Positions 46,873 to 63,728 of a stretch of 64,000 bases of DNA are shown here, one piece after another. Below the pieces are notes generated by a model. That model did not search any database. It worked only from the letters and a program-made list of their open reading frames with translations, and was not told the origin of the DNA. Location of the stretch: positions 252,833 through 316,832 of the forward strand of contig SSNP01000045.1 in assembly GCA_006937955.1 (NCBI GenBank). The letters run 5' to 3'. The stretch comes from Pachypanchax playfairii (Eukaryota > Chordata > Actinopteri > Cyprinodontiformes > Aplocheilidae). Each line of letters begins with the position of its first letter. Positions within the stretch are counted from its first letter, which is position 1. The translations under genes were made by a program, and so were the position numbers.

Positions 46873-49800
46873 GGCAGGTTCACCCAAACTGGGGTAAACA
46901 AATGATAATTTCTTTTCTATAACATAAGAGTGCATTATCATGTGAGATAATGACAATATTTTAAAAACACTACAATAAACACAATATTTCTTCTTTGTGT
47001 AACATCAAGTTTCCCATTCTTTATTTTGAAAAATAAATAAATAAATATCCCTCAACTTCAGACAGATTTTTCAAGATTAATAAAAAAAAGTTCATTCAAA
47101 TTATCAGACTCAAGTCATGGTAAAAAAAAAAAAAGAGGCAAGTATTATATTAGAAACTTTGTTTAAACTAAACTGAGTTTAGTTTAGTGATAAGATGCTA
47201 TTTTTCATATTTCTTTGACATGTGAAAAACTTAATGTCAGCTGTTTTGAGTGATCTATATTAGTACGTCACATCAGCTGGGCTCCATTCTAATAAAATTG
47301 ATTTGAAATCCCGTTTTACAGTCTCATTTGTCTTCCGTTTAATGCCGTACAAGACTTTTGCTGAGTCATCAAGAGCTCTGTCACAGCACTCAGCGTTGAT
47401 GCTTATTAGCAGCGGCGGCAATGTGGGGCCTGGTCATCACTCCGAGGAATGAGAGGAGAGACAGATCTGAACCTCTGACCTCTGGCTGTCAGACTGCAGC
47501 CTGAGTGACGAGCCCTACGCACCACCCTGTGGGACCTAACGCCACACATCCTGCAGAGATATCCACAGGTTTAACCTCGTTGTCCCTCTGAGAGACACTT
47601 AAGGTGCTGTTAACATTTCTTCACTGAGCCTTTAGATCCCGCAGGGTTCCTGTGATGCTCCAGACATTTCCCTGAAACCTCGGAGGCTAAAATAGTTCAG
47701 GGATTTGGGGAGTCAAAATAGCAGAGATCAGAGAGGGGTCAGAATTTGATCTAAAGAAATATTGTATATTAAAACCTTGGTACATTAATATTTTTACTGG
47801 AAATTTTTCCTTCTATTGAGTTTGATAGACTGTCAGGCAATGGGCCACCATGTTTTAGTTTTTTAGTGTGATTTTGAGTTTTCCAGATTTTGTAAACCAA
47901 GGCTATGAAGACATTTACTGCTAAGTAAGTCTTTTTTAATGCAACCACTCTATGTGGCCATTTCCAAAGGAGAGATTTTGGTTTGTTTGTTAAGTCATTT
48001 CACTCTGACCTCTGAATTATTCAGGTATTAAAAGGCTCCTAAACTCAAAACCAGTGTTGCACGTGACACGCCATTAAAAAATCTATTTTAAACTGGATTT
48101 TTTTAAAGCCATTTTTTGTACAAGCAAACAAATAAATAAATTAATTAATGAATGAATTAATAAATGACTTTGTTGATGTGTACATAATATTTAAAAAGAC
48201 ATAACATCGTCTTACACACCAAAAAATAAAAAGAGTTATTAGTATCAATTTTGCATTTTGGACATTTCAGTCAAATGACCCACATTTAAATGTCTTTATT
48301 GTAAAAAAACGCTGTTTGACTTTGGCGTCCACCTCTCCATGATTATGTTGTATTACACAACCCAGAGCAACTAGAGTATCTCAGCCCCTCCAACCCCCTA
48401 AACACACACATATACAACTTCCTGGACATGCTTCTCTACTTGCCATGGAGTGATGACAGATCGTTGATCTCAGAGCCCACAGGAAGACGCTGGAACTGGT
48501 GAAGGGCTAAAAAGAGCAAGCAGCTAGCGGCGGGAGCAGTGGTGGCATTGTCATGCAGAGTGATGCCAGAGGTTTTGCAGCTTAAATAGACACCCCCACC
48601 CCCCTACCCATAGATTGGGAGGGTATGCTTGATAGGTTATGTAAATTGTGAGATCACATGTGAAGCAAAGGCACAGCTTGAGCTGTCTGCTTCAACTAGA
48701 ATGCAGTTTTTGCCCCATTGGATAAACCAAAGAACTTTATACATTCATTTATTTTTTCCTTCAGTCGTCTAGTTTTCTAATTTCTCCAAGGGCATGCTGG
48801 ACACGATGCCGAGATATGAAATATTTTGGGCTATCACTTATTTCAGAATCCCATTTTTTGGTGCAGAAATGCTGTTGTGTGCTTGTTTGCTTGTCTGTTT
48901 GTATTGATGCAGCTAAATAAATGGTAAAATACATTATGTGTGGAGCATGTGGCCAATAACAGAGTGCTACAAGATATTATTCAGAATAATATCTACTATG
49001 TGCAGACCCTCATACAGATACGGTGCTGAACGAGCATTATGCAGCCTCTGTAGACATCTGTATTTATAAATAATGAAACAGGATTATATAACATACAGGC
49101 CTGTATTTGCTGCCTATATGCCATTTTTTGTTGAAGGACTATAGACCAACATAGGAAAGAAGAATTTTCCAAATAAAATGGGGCAATATGCTGCAGTTTA
49201 AGACTCTTATAGAGCATCACTATGACAGTCAGGGAATTAAGGATTTTTTATATGTTTTTTGGGGCCAAGTTGGAATTTAATCTTAACTTTTTGGATTATG
49301 GCCGACAGTTTTGGGACAAATGGCTGCTCAGTCCAGACAACCTTTGACAGTGGTTTTAGCTGAATTTGGCTAATCCCTGTGGCTCCAGCTGTCATTTCAG
49401 TGAGTCTTCATCCTGTCGGTGTGTCAGCAAACCATCAGAGCCATATGGAACCTCATTGTTGCAGGTTCAGCTCTGGGTTAAGGGGGCTAGTAAAATGACC
49501 TCACAGGCTTAAGCTGCTGCTAATCTGCCAGGAGCCAAAGATTTAACTGGAACTCCTTTTCCAAATATTTACCCCTTTTAATTAGCTTGAAGACCCATCC
49601 CTTCTCGTCTTATCTTCTTCTCTCCCCCCATTTGGATTATTTCTCTCTGATCTCTCCTTGGTTTTTTATTGAGCAACATCACTTAAAGCCATGATTTCAA
49701 ACTTTATTTAAAGTTTGTGATGGCAGAGAAAAGTAGACAAAAGGTGGACATCAGCAAAGCTTTTTGATCAAAACCTGTATGTCAGTGTAAAGCACTCAAA

Positions 49801-52800
49801 GTTTATTAAAGTTAAAACATAACCTATTACTATAAGGAGTACTGCTCCTTTCTGGTTACTCTAATGTAGACAACTGCTGTCTGTTGGCTTTTATTTTTAT
49901 CACACAGGAAGGTAAGCACTTTGCCCCATTTTACTCCTGGTTTATTTGGATGAAACACAGATTAAGATCTACAAAAGTGGAATTAAAGATGCCTTCCTGT
50001 TTTAATAACATTGAACCGAAGAACATTTCTATTCAATTGCTTTTAAAAAATGGCAAACCTGAAAATCCTGTATTGACATCCAAGGGGTAAACTCAAAAGA
50101 TTACGCCAGAATCTTTACAGCTCTGCAAGAAGCCTATTGAAAAGAATTATACTGGTATAAAATGGTCCAACAAAATCACAGAACGTCTGCCGGAAAAACA
50201 GATACAAATCTGGACTCAATAAGCACTGTAATATACTCAGCTGCTACAAAAAGCTTTTCCAACTTGCATTCTTTGCTAACAGGGATGTTATTGACTGCAG
50301 AGTACAAAAAAGTTTTGCAGAGTTTCTTATTTTGAAACTGAAAAAAATATATTTAAATCATTAAATCTTAATAGTTTAGAAAGTCAGAGATTTTACCCAA
50401 ACTTGCACATTGATAATTTACATTTTGTACCAGATCCCTGCTTAAACAAAAGTTTTAAAAAATGCTCCTTATATACTTATGTTTTATTTTGAAATTTCAT
50501 TGGAACAGAATAAATTAGAGGCTAGTTGTTAATTAGTCTGCTCATCACAGATGGAAGTACCTTTTTAACACAGGCTTTTTTATATAGTCTTAAAGGCTTG
50601 AGCTGCGCTTGAGGGACAGACAAAAGGATGAAGGGAATTAAAAGAAGGAAAAGAATTTAGCAAAACAAAATTAGGAAACATATAGAGGTAATATTCACAC
50701 AAACTCAGTTAAATTGTCTTAATATCACAAAGCTTATCATGAGATGGGAAAGAAAATAATTCTGACACTGGTAAAGTGATAACATTTAAAGATGATGCAT
50801 CAGGAGGAAACATAAAAGACTGAGAAGAAAAATGTAGAAATGTAAAAAAGAAAGATACTAAATCACCTAAAAGATGAAGTGAATGAGACTGAGACATAAA
50901 TGTAGATAAATGGGATTGGAGAAGCAGCGTGAACATGGCAGCGGGGCGGCTGAGATGGTGGAACGATCCTGAACTGGATCGATAGATGGAGGGATAGGTC
51001 AGATGACTTATGGATGGATGGATGAATTAAGGCATAAAGAAAGACGGAAAGATGGATGGAAATAGAAGACAACTCACTGTTCAAGAAAAATCTGTCAAAA
51101 ATAAGTTCTTAAAATGCCACTGAGCCAATTAATCTCTCTGTATCTCTGTTGACTCACTGTTTCCTGTTTCCTCATCCTCCATCTGTTTATCCATCCATCT
51201 GTACATTTTTTTGTTTTTTTACTTTAATGGCTATTAAATTCATTCTGAAGAATAGTCACACATTTTTTATCACTTTCAAGTAAACAGAATAACATATACA
51301 TATCTCTCACATCTATTCTGCTGTTTAGGGTTGATTTTACAAGTCTTTCTTTGGAAATTAGGATTATAAGGGTGCGTTTCCCTCTGTGCTGATTTTTCTC
51401 AATAAATATCTTCAGTCCAAGCCAAACAGAGCGCTAATTACACCTCAGCGGACTGACTGATCTGGCATTGATTAATCCTTGTGACAAAATGAGACGGTAG
51501 AGGATAAAACACAGTAAAGCTGAGAGCTTGTTTCCTGTGTGGTCCTATCAGGATGAAATGAGAGATGTCAGATGAGACAAAAGGGCCATTATTTTATCCT
51601 CATGTCCTGTCATAGCATGACATCATGTTGTGTCATATAATGTTACATCACATCATGCTGTTTTGAGTGATGTGATGACATTATCGTCTAAGCAGGCTGA
51701 GGCTGCATTGCAAATGAGGCATCTTATAATATAGAATCACATCATCAAGCTTCATGCAGCAGGTCTGTAAAATTAAACAGTAAACATGCCAAGTGATATC
51801 ATATGTTTCATTACTCATGTGTGTCATTCCAGTTGCACACAAATAGACTTAAAGTGTAAATGAGTGACATGCAAAACGTTTTTTTTTATGGGTGTAAACC
51901 ATGGCATGTCATTGTAATGACTCTAGGAGGTACCGGGAGATTTTCTCGTCTCATTCAGTCAAAACATCATATATTATTATTCGTATGCTCAGATAGTGTT
52001 GCATCATGTTTAAAGACACTGTCAAGGTTTGTAAAATTAAATTAAAAAAAACCCAGAGGTGACTTTTCCCATTAAGAAAATGTTTCCTCATTGAATGACT
52101 GCAGACCTAAAGCTGGAGGTGTTATTATCATTAAATTCTGCTATAAAGCTGAATGTCTTTGACTCTGTAATAAACCTTTCACATATCATAAACCTCTCAT
52201 ATTCGCTTCATTATGCTCACATTTAGAGGCAGTTGATGATCTCTTTAAATGCTGTGGCTGGGATTTTTCCCACTGAATTTCTACATAAAGAAAGCAACAG
52301 GAATGATGGAATTCTACTGTAAAAAGTGGAACTCTAACGAGCTTCATCTGATCAGTATAATGAAACATGTCTGTACATTTAAAACAACAACAATAAAAAC
52401 CTGGTTGATTGAACATTGAAAAAATGTGTGGAAACAATGTTTACACAGTTTAATGATTTAGATAAAGCAACAATTTGATTGTTGGTTGATTCAGTGTCTG
52501 TTTTAGTAGGACTGAGCTTGATTTCCATTGTTAGAGGATTTAAAGGTTCTTTATACATTATTTTACAGCTTTCAACATCTGGTATAGACACATATGATAA
52601 AATCTTACCTTTGATGTTATATAGTCTTAATTTGTCCTGAAATATAACTTATATTCTCGAGTTATTCTCACACCAGGAAGTAAAACGCTCAGTTTACCCA
52701 AAATCCCATCTCTCCCCAAGGCCCCCTCGTCGTGAGTGCTGCCCCTCGAGCTGCCTGAATAAAATGGTGAATACATTCCTGTAACTCTCGCAGCCAAATG

Positions 52801-52909
52801 CACTGAGACATTTTTAGAAAGTAAAATACTACAAAACAATGGTGCTTAGTGTCTTGCTTCAGACTCTCGCAGCTCGGGGCATGTGTTTAATCTGCAGGGG
52901 TAGCGCGGA
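46873..52909. other. Gene-free stretch
   Basis: The longest stretch without a recognised element. It contains AT-only tetranucleotide patches (about 47032-47046 and 48125-48170), a TAAACTAAACTGAGTTTAGTTTA palindrome-like patch near 47165-47187 and a degenerate GATG-rich patch near 51015-51060. About 47380-47560 and 49320-49520 are GC-richer and complex. Frames of 60 to 83 codons have no family resemblance. Confidence 0.5.
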
Positions 52910-53170
52910 CACGCCGGGCAGGTCCTGGTTACCCTTTTCATTGGGGTCTGTCTGTCTGTTTGTTAGCAGGATAACTCAAAAACAAACAGATGGATTTTGA
53001 TAAAAATTTTCAGGAAAGGTTGGAAGTGACCCAAGGAAGAATTATTTTGATTTTGGGGGTGATCCGGATTACCGTCTGGAACCAGGAATTTTTTTAAGGA
53101 TACGGACACAGTACTTTCTACAATGTGTCCACTTGGCGGAGGTCTGCGCTCTCTGAGTGTTTTTCTAGTT
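52910..53170 (+). repeat. Dispersed teleost repeat (unclassified)
   Basis: Contains GTTAGCAGGATAACTCAAAA, ATGGATTTTGATAAAAATTT, GGTGATCCGGATTACCGTCT and CTTGGCGGAGGTCTGCGCTC. I recall this order of words as an abundant fish repeat ending GGAGGTCTGCGCTCTC-GAGTG. Whether it is a SINE-like or DNA-element part is not visible. It has no coding capacity. Confidence 0.55.
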
Positions 53171-54399
53171 TAACACTGTTATATCAATATGTTACAGTCA
53201 GTTGTTTTCCAGGAGAGAGTGGAGCAGCTGTTCAGAGCGCAGGATTCAGGAGGAATGCTGAGAAATGTATTGATATAAATAAATGTAGTATATTAAGTCA
53301 AAAACCACTCTGGATTTTTTTTTTTAAATAAGGAAATAGCATCACAACATGCTCAAAAAAGTTGATTTTATACAGGACCTTTAAACTAAATTTCTCAGAC
53401 TTTTTTAAAAAATGAAATAATCAGATGTGCAGACTGGCAATCTAGATATTTTCTTGTCTTGTCCAAAAATGTAAAATACAAATGGTGACCAAACGTTCAA
53501 AATCCTACCAGAAAAGTGATTTTGAATTGTCAGTTTCTGGACTAAATTTCCTTTGTACAGCTGTTCAGATTTACAGGCAACATAACCTTCCCTGTGTCAG
53601 CTGCTGGCTCTGTTTTCTCTTACTTCCTGCAGGTTATTTAAATTTCACTCAGCTGGATTGATTTCATCATGCTGTACGTTTCACTGTGCCGCTACCTCGG
53701 CTGCCTAAATCGAATATGGTTGCCCAGTGGAGTGTAGCAGCGCTTCATAAGAAACAGCAGAGCATCTTGGGAGGTCCTGGATTACTTCACAGTCACTTTA
53801 CCCACTGTGTCATCCTGTGTTCACTTTGTGATTCATCTGCTCTGTATTATTTAATCCCAGACCGCTGAAGCTGCAGGAGTTGGTGGGTTTTAAGCTTCTT
53901 CAGACACTGTCTGCAGGAATTTATCACTGACTAGCTGCTTTAAAAAATGCCTTTAAAAATCTCTCTATCAGTTAGTATGTTGATATGGGCACTAAATGTA
54001 TTTTCCATTACTTAACTTATCTAGCCACTGATTCAGCAGTCAAATTATTCTTTAATTTTAATATACTGTATATAGATATAAGAAGATCCCTCAGTGAAAA
54101 CATTTTGGGTTTTTTGCATTTTCTCATCAGAAAAGGCTCAAATATTATTAATATTGTGAAGAAAGAATCAAACTAAAATGATTTTTGTTTAATGTTAGAG
54201 GAAAGTGTTTCTGTGCAACAAAGATTTTAATCTTTTGAGCTTGTTCAGGATGGAAGATTGTGCAGAAATAAAGATTCAATGCAATCTGCTGCTTCTATAT
54301 ACAGACAGCTATTTACTAATTAGCAGTTTATAATCTACTGAGTCCGATCAACATTACAGTTGGACGGAAATCACTTTATCTGATTGGCTTTGAATCTGG
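53171..54399. other. Gene-free stretch with a possible TTAA-type end
   Basis: At about 53340-53387 the words AACATGCTCAAAAAAGTTGA and TATACAGGACCTTTAAA look like the right end of another TTTAAAGGTCCTRTA-type element; its left end was not found. The rest is AT-rich without genes. Confidence 0.4.
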
Positions 54400-54505
54400 A
54401 CTGTTTTTGATATGAACTGGACTTGTTGCATTTGTGTAATGCCTCGAGATTATGTTTGTTGTGAATAAGAGCCAAATAAATAAATTGAATTTAATTGAAT
54501 TTCAT
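54400..54505 (+). mobile_element. LINE-type 3' tail remnant
   Basis: TGTAATGCCTCGAGATTATG and TTTGTTGTGAATAAGAGCCA are followed by AAATAAATAAATTGAATTTA and a TTGAAT-type tail. This corresponds to the usual fish non-LTR retrotransposon ending in GCCTTGAGAT...TTGTGAATTGGCGC..AAATAAA(TTGAAT)n, from memory. Only the tail is left; no reverse transcriptase is present. Confidence 0.5.
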
Positions 54506-55089
54506 GTTAGAAAACACCAATTAAAATGGCAAAAGGAAACACAAACATTCTGAGAGACTGCATCAAGTTTTGAGTGATTTAATAAAACATAAACATGCAT
54601 TCTGATGGAGAATCTGACTTTTCTTTTTGTATATTTGCTTTCTCATCATCTCTACTTTACATTTAAATAAAGTCGAATGGAGTGCTTCTCAGCGATGTGC
54701 TAAAAATCCTGAAGTTCCTTTTTTGCAGACTCCACTGTGTGCTTTTTAGTCCCTTTTCTTTAAATAATAGAAAAATTCAGCAGACAACATAGATTTTAAT
54801 CTTTCAATCAATGCTGTAGTGAGTGATGTGGATAGAGAAGTAGCACAAAAACCCACATGGGAGTGTGTGCTGAAATCTAATGATGCCATTACAGGTTCAA
54901 ACAGGGTCGGTAAACATGGAGGTAAATCACCAAACCAAGTCACCTCTGCAATGTTAACTTTTATTTTTGAGGATTTCTTTGAATGTTTTTGTTGGATCTT
55001 AAACAAAAGTAACCCTAACACGACATAGATGCTGCCCTCTTGCTCAAATCTGTATTTGACTTATTGAATAAATAAATAAATAAATACTT
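54506..55089. other. Gene-free stretch
   Basis: AT-rich; antiparallel frames of 69 and 91 codons overlap at 54.75-55.03 kb, neither recognisable. It ends in an AAAT run at about 55066-55086. Confidence 0.5.
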
Positions 55090-55430
55090 AAATGCATGTT
55101 GCATTGTGGTAGAACTGTTGCACATCAGCAAGAAGGTTTAAAACCAGTAAGGAGTTTTATGCGTGTAGTTCACATGTTCTCCATGCACATGCAAGGGTTT
55201 TCTCCAGGGACTCTGGCTTCCTCCCACAAACAAAAAAGACAAGATATGTTAATTAATTGGTTAATTGGTAGCTCTAAATTGGCCCTGGTGTGATTGTGTG
55301 TGTGTATGGTTATGTGGCCCTGTCCAGGTGTAACCCCGCCTCTTTTTCAATGGCCACTGGAGATAAACACCAGCTCCCCGTGACTCTGATCAGGAACAAG
55401 CAGGTAAAGAAAATGACTGTCCTACATATG
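55090..55430 (+). repeat. SINE/L2-type dispersed repeat, third copy
   Basis: Forward copy, in order: GTTGCACATCAGCAAGAAGG with a decayed B-box region, AGTTCACATGTTCTCCATGC, GGGTTTTCTCCAGGGACTCT, GGCTTCCTCCCACA, GCTCTAAATTGGCCCTGGTG, CCCTGTCCAGGTGTAACCCC, CACCAGCTCCCCGTGACTCT and GATCAGGAACAAGCAG. This is the most complete of the three copies. From memory it is a tRNA-promoter SINE with an L2-related tail. It is flanked on the left by an AAAT run. Confidence 0.7.
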
Positions 55431-56084
55431 AAGCAGAATACAGAAACAAAAGAACACATCAGTCAAATGAAATCATCTTTGATAGCTGATCTGATTTCCA
55501 GGGTTTACATGACATTGATTGGGGATGATTCAAAAAACATGATAGAAGTTGTAGATTTTTACAAAGTCTTCAAACCACCTTGTCACCAACTTGATGTGAT
55601 TTAATTTGTGGGAAGGAAGTCCAAAAAAACCCCACATCTCAACCTCCCAGTGCTGAACACTCAAGGACACTGCAGATGTTCTTTCACCGTGCCTTGACAA
55701 ACTAAAGGACTGTCATAACATTATGACTTGATCACGCATGTAATAAAAAAATAAAAAGTCAATAAATAAGCAATAATAGATTTACCCAACACATTCCTGT
55801 GTTGCTTTTTCTTTCTTTGCATGAGAAACGGAGTTTTTTCAGCAACAGTTATTAAGCACATTGACTCCTGTTCTGTACTGGTGTGTCTTGCCTCTGGCAC
55901 CAGGGGACCAGCTTTCCCACTGCCCTCAATTAGAATAACCAGGCTAAAAGAATGGATGCTATAAGGAAACCTCTGGTGAAGTCTTTACATTCAGATTTGT
56001 ATACGACTACATTTTTATTTTGGCTCTGTCTGTATTTTGTCCAGCATTGTCTGATATAATATTTAAAGTTTGAAGCGTAGGCTG
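55431..56084. other. Gene-free stretch
   Basis: The tail of a 104-codon frame (55290-55604) that begins inside the SINE-like repeat; not credible as a gene. Otherwise AT-rich. Confidence 0.5.
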
Positions 56085-56690
56085 TATTCACACCTGATAG
56101 TCCCGTGGACTCGGTTTGATTGGAGACCAAAACTGCAACATTGTTGTTGTTTTTAGATGGTGCGGTTTGGATTCACACTGCACTTTAGGAAACAAACCAA
56201 ATCTTAGTGCATGTTTACATCCCCGCCTGTGGTGGCGCTGTGGTGTTACTGCACTTCTTTTTGTTGCTGTTGTTGTTTTTACTGCACTTCCTGGTTCAGT
56301 GAGAGAGTCTCCCTTTAAGTCATACGTAAACAAACATTGAGTGGCAGCAGATTCTGGTGGTTTTGGGATTGATCTTTTGTGCTTGGCGAATTTACCAGAA
56401 CAATATTCTGCAGCAATGGACTCAGGATGAGCAGATAAAGAGGCAGAGAACTACACGAGGCGGCTGAGACGGCTGCGCAATATAGTCCACTTCCTGCTTT
56501 TGGTGCGTTTGCATTCACACATGCAATCAAAGCGCTCGTTTCAATCGAACACAGGCCTACGTTTCTAGGGCAGACTTGAGTTCTATTGTTTGGTCCGAAT
56601 CAGAGTCCGATTGCCCGTTCACACCTCCCCAAACAAACTGGACTTTCTAGGCAAACGAACTAGAGTTTGATTTTAGTAGACTGAACAGGG
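56085..56690. mobile_element. Decayed MITE-like inverted-repeat element
   Basis: Left: TATTCACACCTGATAGTCCC, GGACTCGGTTTGATT and GGAGACCAAAAC. Right, read inverted: AGGTGTGAACGGGCAATCGG, ACTCTGATTCGGACCAAAC. The two arms share GGACTC, GATT and GACCAAA in the same order, so they form a degraded inverted repeat. More TTCACAC words lie inside (56172 and 56513). The words resemble a common fish MITE. The borders are approximate and no protein is coded. Confidence 0.45.
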
Positions 56691-56964
56691 CTGGTGTCAG
56701 TAGCCTAATGGTGTTGAAAAACAAAAAAAACAAACAAAAAAAAAGTGTTTGTGTGTCTTTATTCCTCATGTTGAGACACAAAGCTATTAAAATATTCACT
56801 GAATTGACTTTGTTTTGGGTTTAAAGCTACTAAAGCTGTAAATCCCTACATTGTATCACAGTTTAAATTCAGCCATAAGTGTAAAGTCTGGTAAAATTAT
56901 AAAAACATGCTCCTGTGTCTATGTATTTATATGTCTGCACACTTTGGAGCCATTAATTACTCAT

Positions 56965-61584
<4,620 letters not shown>

Positions 61585-62005
61585 TGACCTTTGCCCGAGT
61601 CCCGCCCCCTCAGTTACTGTTGCTATGTCCGACAAACACGACCAGCATGACAGACTAACTTGGCTGGAAGAGGTATTCCCATGTGTATCAGTGACTTATT
61701 TTGGAGCAATACCTTTGCAACATCCTCCAAATCGAACCAGCCTTGATCTCCATTCTAGATCAGTCCTGACGAGTGGCGTCAGTCAGTTCTTAGGCGGCTC
61801 ACGCTCATCCGTGGGTGGACTGCGCCACCTCTCAAGATCCTCCTCAGCACCGACCTTCCCCTGACATCTAGTTAGTAGTTAGTAGATGTGGGTGCACTGT
61901 TTGACCATGTTGCTTGGAGTCAATGTTTGTCGGGCCATCACATAGTAATGGTTGCGTGATTGGACAATGGCAATTTTGGGGGCGAGGCTACAGATATTTA
62001 TTATT
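61585..62005 (+). mobile_element. Inverted-repeat element with GCCCCC arms and a start codon
   Basis: The left arm has GAGTCCCGCCCCCTCA then GTTACTGTTGCTATG and CCGACAAACA. The right arm, read inverted, has TAGCCTCGCCCCCAAA then ATTACTATGTGATG and CCGACAAACA. The same words in the same order indicate long, diverged inverted arms. The left arm includes an ATG opening MSDKHDQHDRLTWLEE, followed by a GTATTC donor-like word; a 97-codon frame (61571-61864) reads over it. Non-autonomous element; superfamily unknown and borders approximate. Confidence 0.45.
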
Positions 62006-62054
62006 TCAGAGGTTTTGAACATCTTATTAACATATTAACACCTTCTCTGTGTGT

Positions 62055-62155
62055 GGGGGAGTGATTTTTACTTTTTAAAATACCAATTTAAGTATCGTTT
62101 TGAAAGTATCGATTTGGTATCGTATAAAACCCTTCCGATACCCATCCCTACTTCC
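62055..62155. repeat. Terminal fragment of a TAGGGATGGGTATCG-type element
   Basis: Ends CCGATACCCATCCCTAC and has GTATCGATTTGGTATCGTAT inside. Read inverted it begins GTAGGGATGGGTATCGG, a teleost DNA-element end I recall, related in style to the hAT ends at 27.66 kb. The partner end was not found. Confidence 0.45.
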
Positions 62156-63145
62156 CACCATGTAGCTGAATGGTTTTCTCTGGTGTGTGTGAGGTTTTTG
62201 TATATGGAAGGTTTCCAATAGTGTTTATGACAGATTTCCAGTGATGTATATTTATGATGGAGATTCACTAATGTGTGTGCAAGAATTTCAGTATAGTGTA
62301 AAATGAGTGTATTCAAGTCACTTCAGAATAATGTCTCTGTCTGCCACTCGTAGATTGGCATTTTCCCTTTTATTCCCTTTTATTCCCTTTTATTAATATC
62401 GAATTCTTATCCCTTCTTCTTCCATCAATTGTTTGCTTCTTGCACTACTTTTTCTTTTCTTTTTTCTTCCTCATTTTCATTCAACAAATCTTTTATCCTC
62501 TGTTGTCAATTTGTGCTTCTCCTCATGTTGTGCATATTCTCTTCATGCTCCTGTTATCAGCCTTCCAAATCTTTCCTCATTGCTTTGCCTTCATCTTGTC
62601 CACCTGCAGTATTTGCTGTCTAGCAATACGTGATTTATCTTTTTATTCATGTCGACATAATTAATGTTTCAAGTTTTTTTTTTACATGCAGCACTGGATT
62701 CGTCTAAGATGTCTGTCAGAGGAGTTTGTTTGGATGAAATCTGAGACAACAAAGCCATTTTGCAAAACTGCATTTATCTTGTCAGGAAGAAACATACAGA
62801 CATGTTTTAACTTCATGGCAGTTGGTTTCAAACACTGTTCAGGTTCTTAAACTTAGTTGCTTTCTTATATAAATCATTTAACACGTCAACATTATAAATA
62901 AAAACTAAACTACCCACAAAAAGCTCAGGCAATGAATATTCTGGTTACATCTTCTTGTGTTTCTGATGAATACATACTTGGTATTTCTCTAATCAGAAAC
63001 AAAATGACAGAAAATGAAAAAAGGGAAAGAACTCTCATCAGCAGCTGTAACATTTTAATCAAATTAACGTGAAAACTTAATGTTGAATCACTTTAATTTA
63101 GGAAAAATATTTCTTTTTCAGTTGTGAATCAAATAGATATTTTTC
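62156..63145. other. Gene-free stretch
   Basis: Pyrimidine-rich from about 62400 to 62620, which explains three overlapping Ser/Phe/Leu-rich frames there. No gene recognised. Confidence 0.55.
62365..62394 (+). repeat. (CCCTTTTATT)3 minisatellite
   Basis: Three exact tandem 10-base units, seen directly. Confidence 0.95.
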
Positions 63146-63728
63146 TATGTAAGAAATATAGTCTCATCCGAATCCAATTCTTTTCAGACATTGAATTGAT
63201 AACACTGAATTTTTATCCTGCATAGTTATGCTAATTAATTTGTTTTTAATTTAAATTTCAGCAAAAATTTCACCTGCAAATGTGGTGAATTCTTTATGAC
63301 CCAAGCCAAAGCAATCAGCAACAGAACGAGTCGAGACGCATCTAGCCAATCAAATTATGCTCCTCTGATCCTATGAAACCAACAACTGCGCCACCACTGT
63401 GACCTCACGACATCACTTCCGGGTCCTGCCTGCTGCTGCAAATGTAAACAATGGCGGTAGCAAAGGAACCGGTCTTTTTTTTTACAGTTTTTTCAGAGTG
63501 TCATCTTAGCTTGAGACATCCTAAAGTTAGTGAAAAAGGGTCTTAACTTGTGTGTTTGTGTGCTGCTGGTGGAAGTTTAAAGGGGAAAATACAGGCTTCA
63601 ATAAAGAGCTGAGGTGAGTTTCTGACTCATCTAGCTCAAAATTTTAGGATTTATGCAGGATAAAAAATCTGTTATAAATTCAATGCCTAAAAGGAATTGG
63701 ATTCCGATGAGACTATATTTCTTTCATA
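63146..63728 (+). mobile_element. Long-TIR DNA element with promoter-like core
   Basis: The left arm 63146-63224 and right arm 63652-63728 are inverted copies of almost 80 bases: both read TATG-AAGAAATATAGTCTC, then ATC-GAATCCAATTC, TTGAAT, ATAACA and TTTTTATCCTGCATA. The core (63330-63470) is GC-richer and has CCAAT (63346-63350), a TGACCTCACGACATCA CRE-like stretch and CACTTCCGGGT (63414-63424), an ETS site typical of TATA-less promoters. ATG at 63451 opens MAVAKEPV for 32 codons to TAA; GAG followed by GTGAGTTT at 63611-63621 is a consensus donor. No transposase; target duplication not resolved. Confidence 0.75.

Noticed and set aside
52609..52636. 28-base minus-strand microexon before AAAG-GTAAGAT
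   Set aside because: Good splice words but only nine codons (DKLRLYNIK) in AT-rich DNA; no partner exon.
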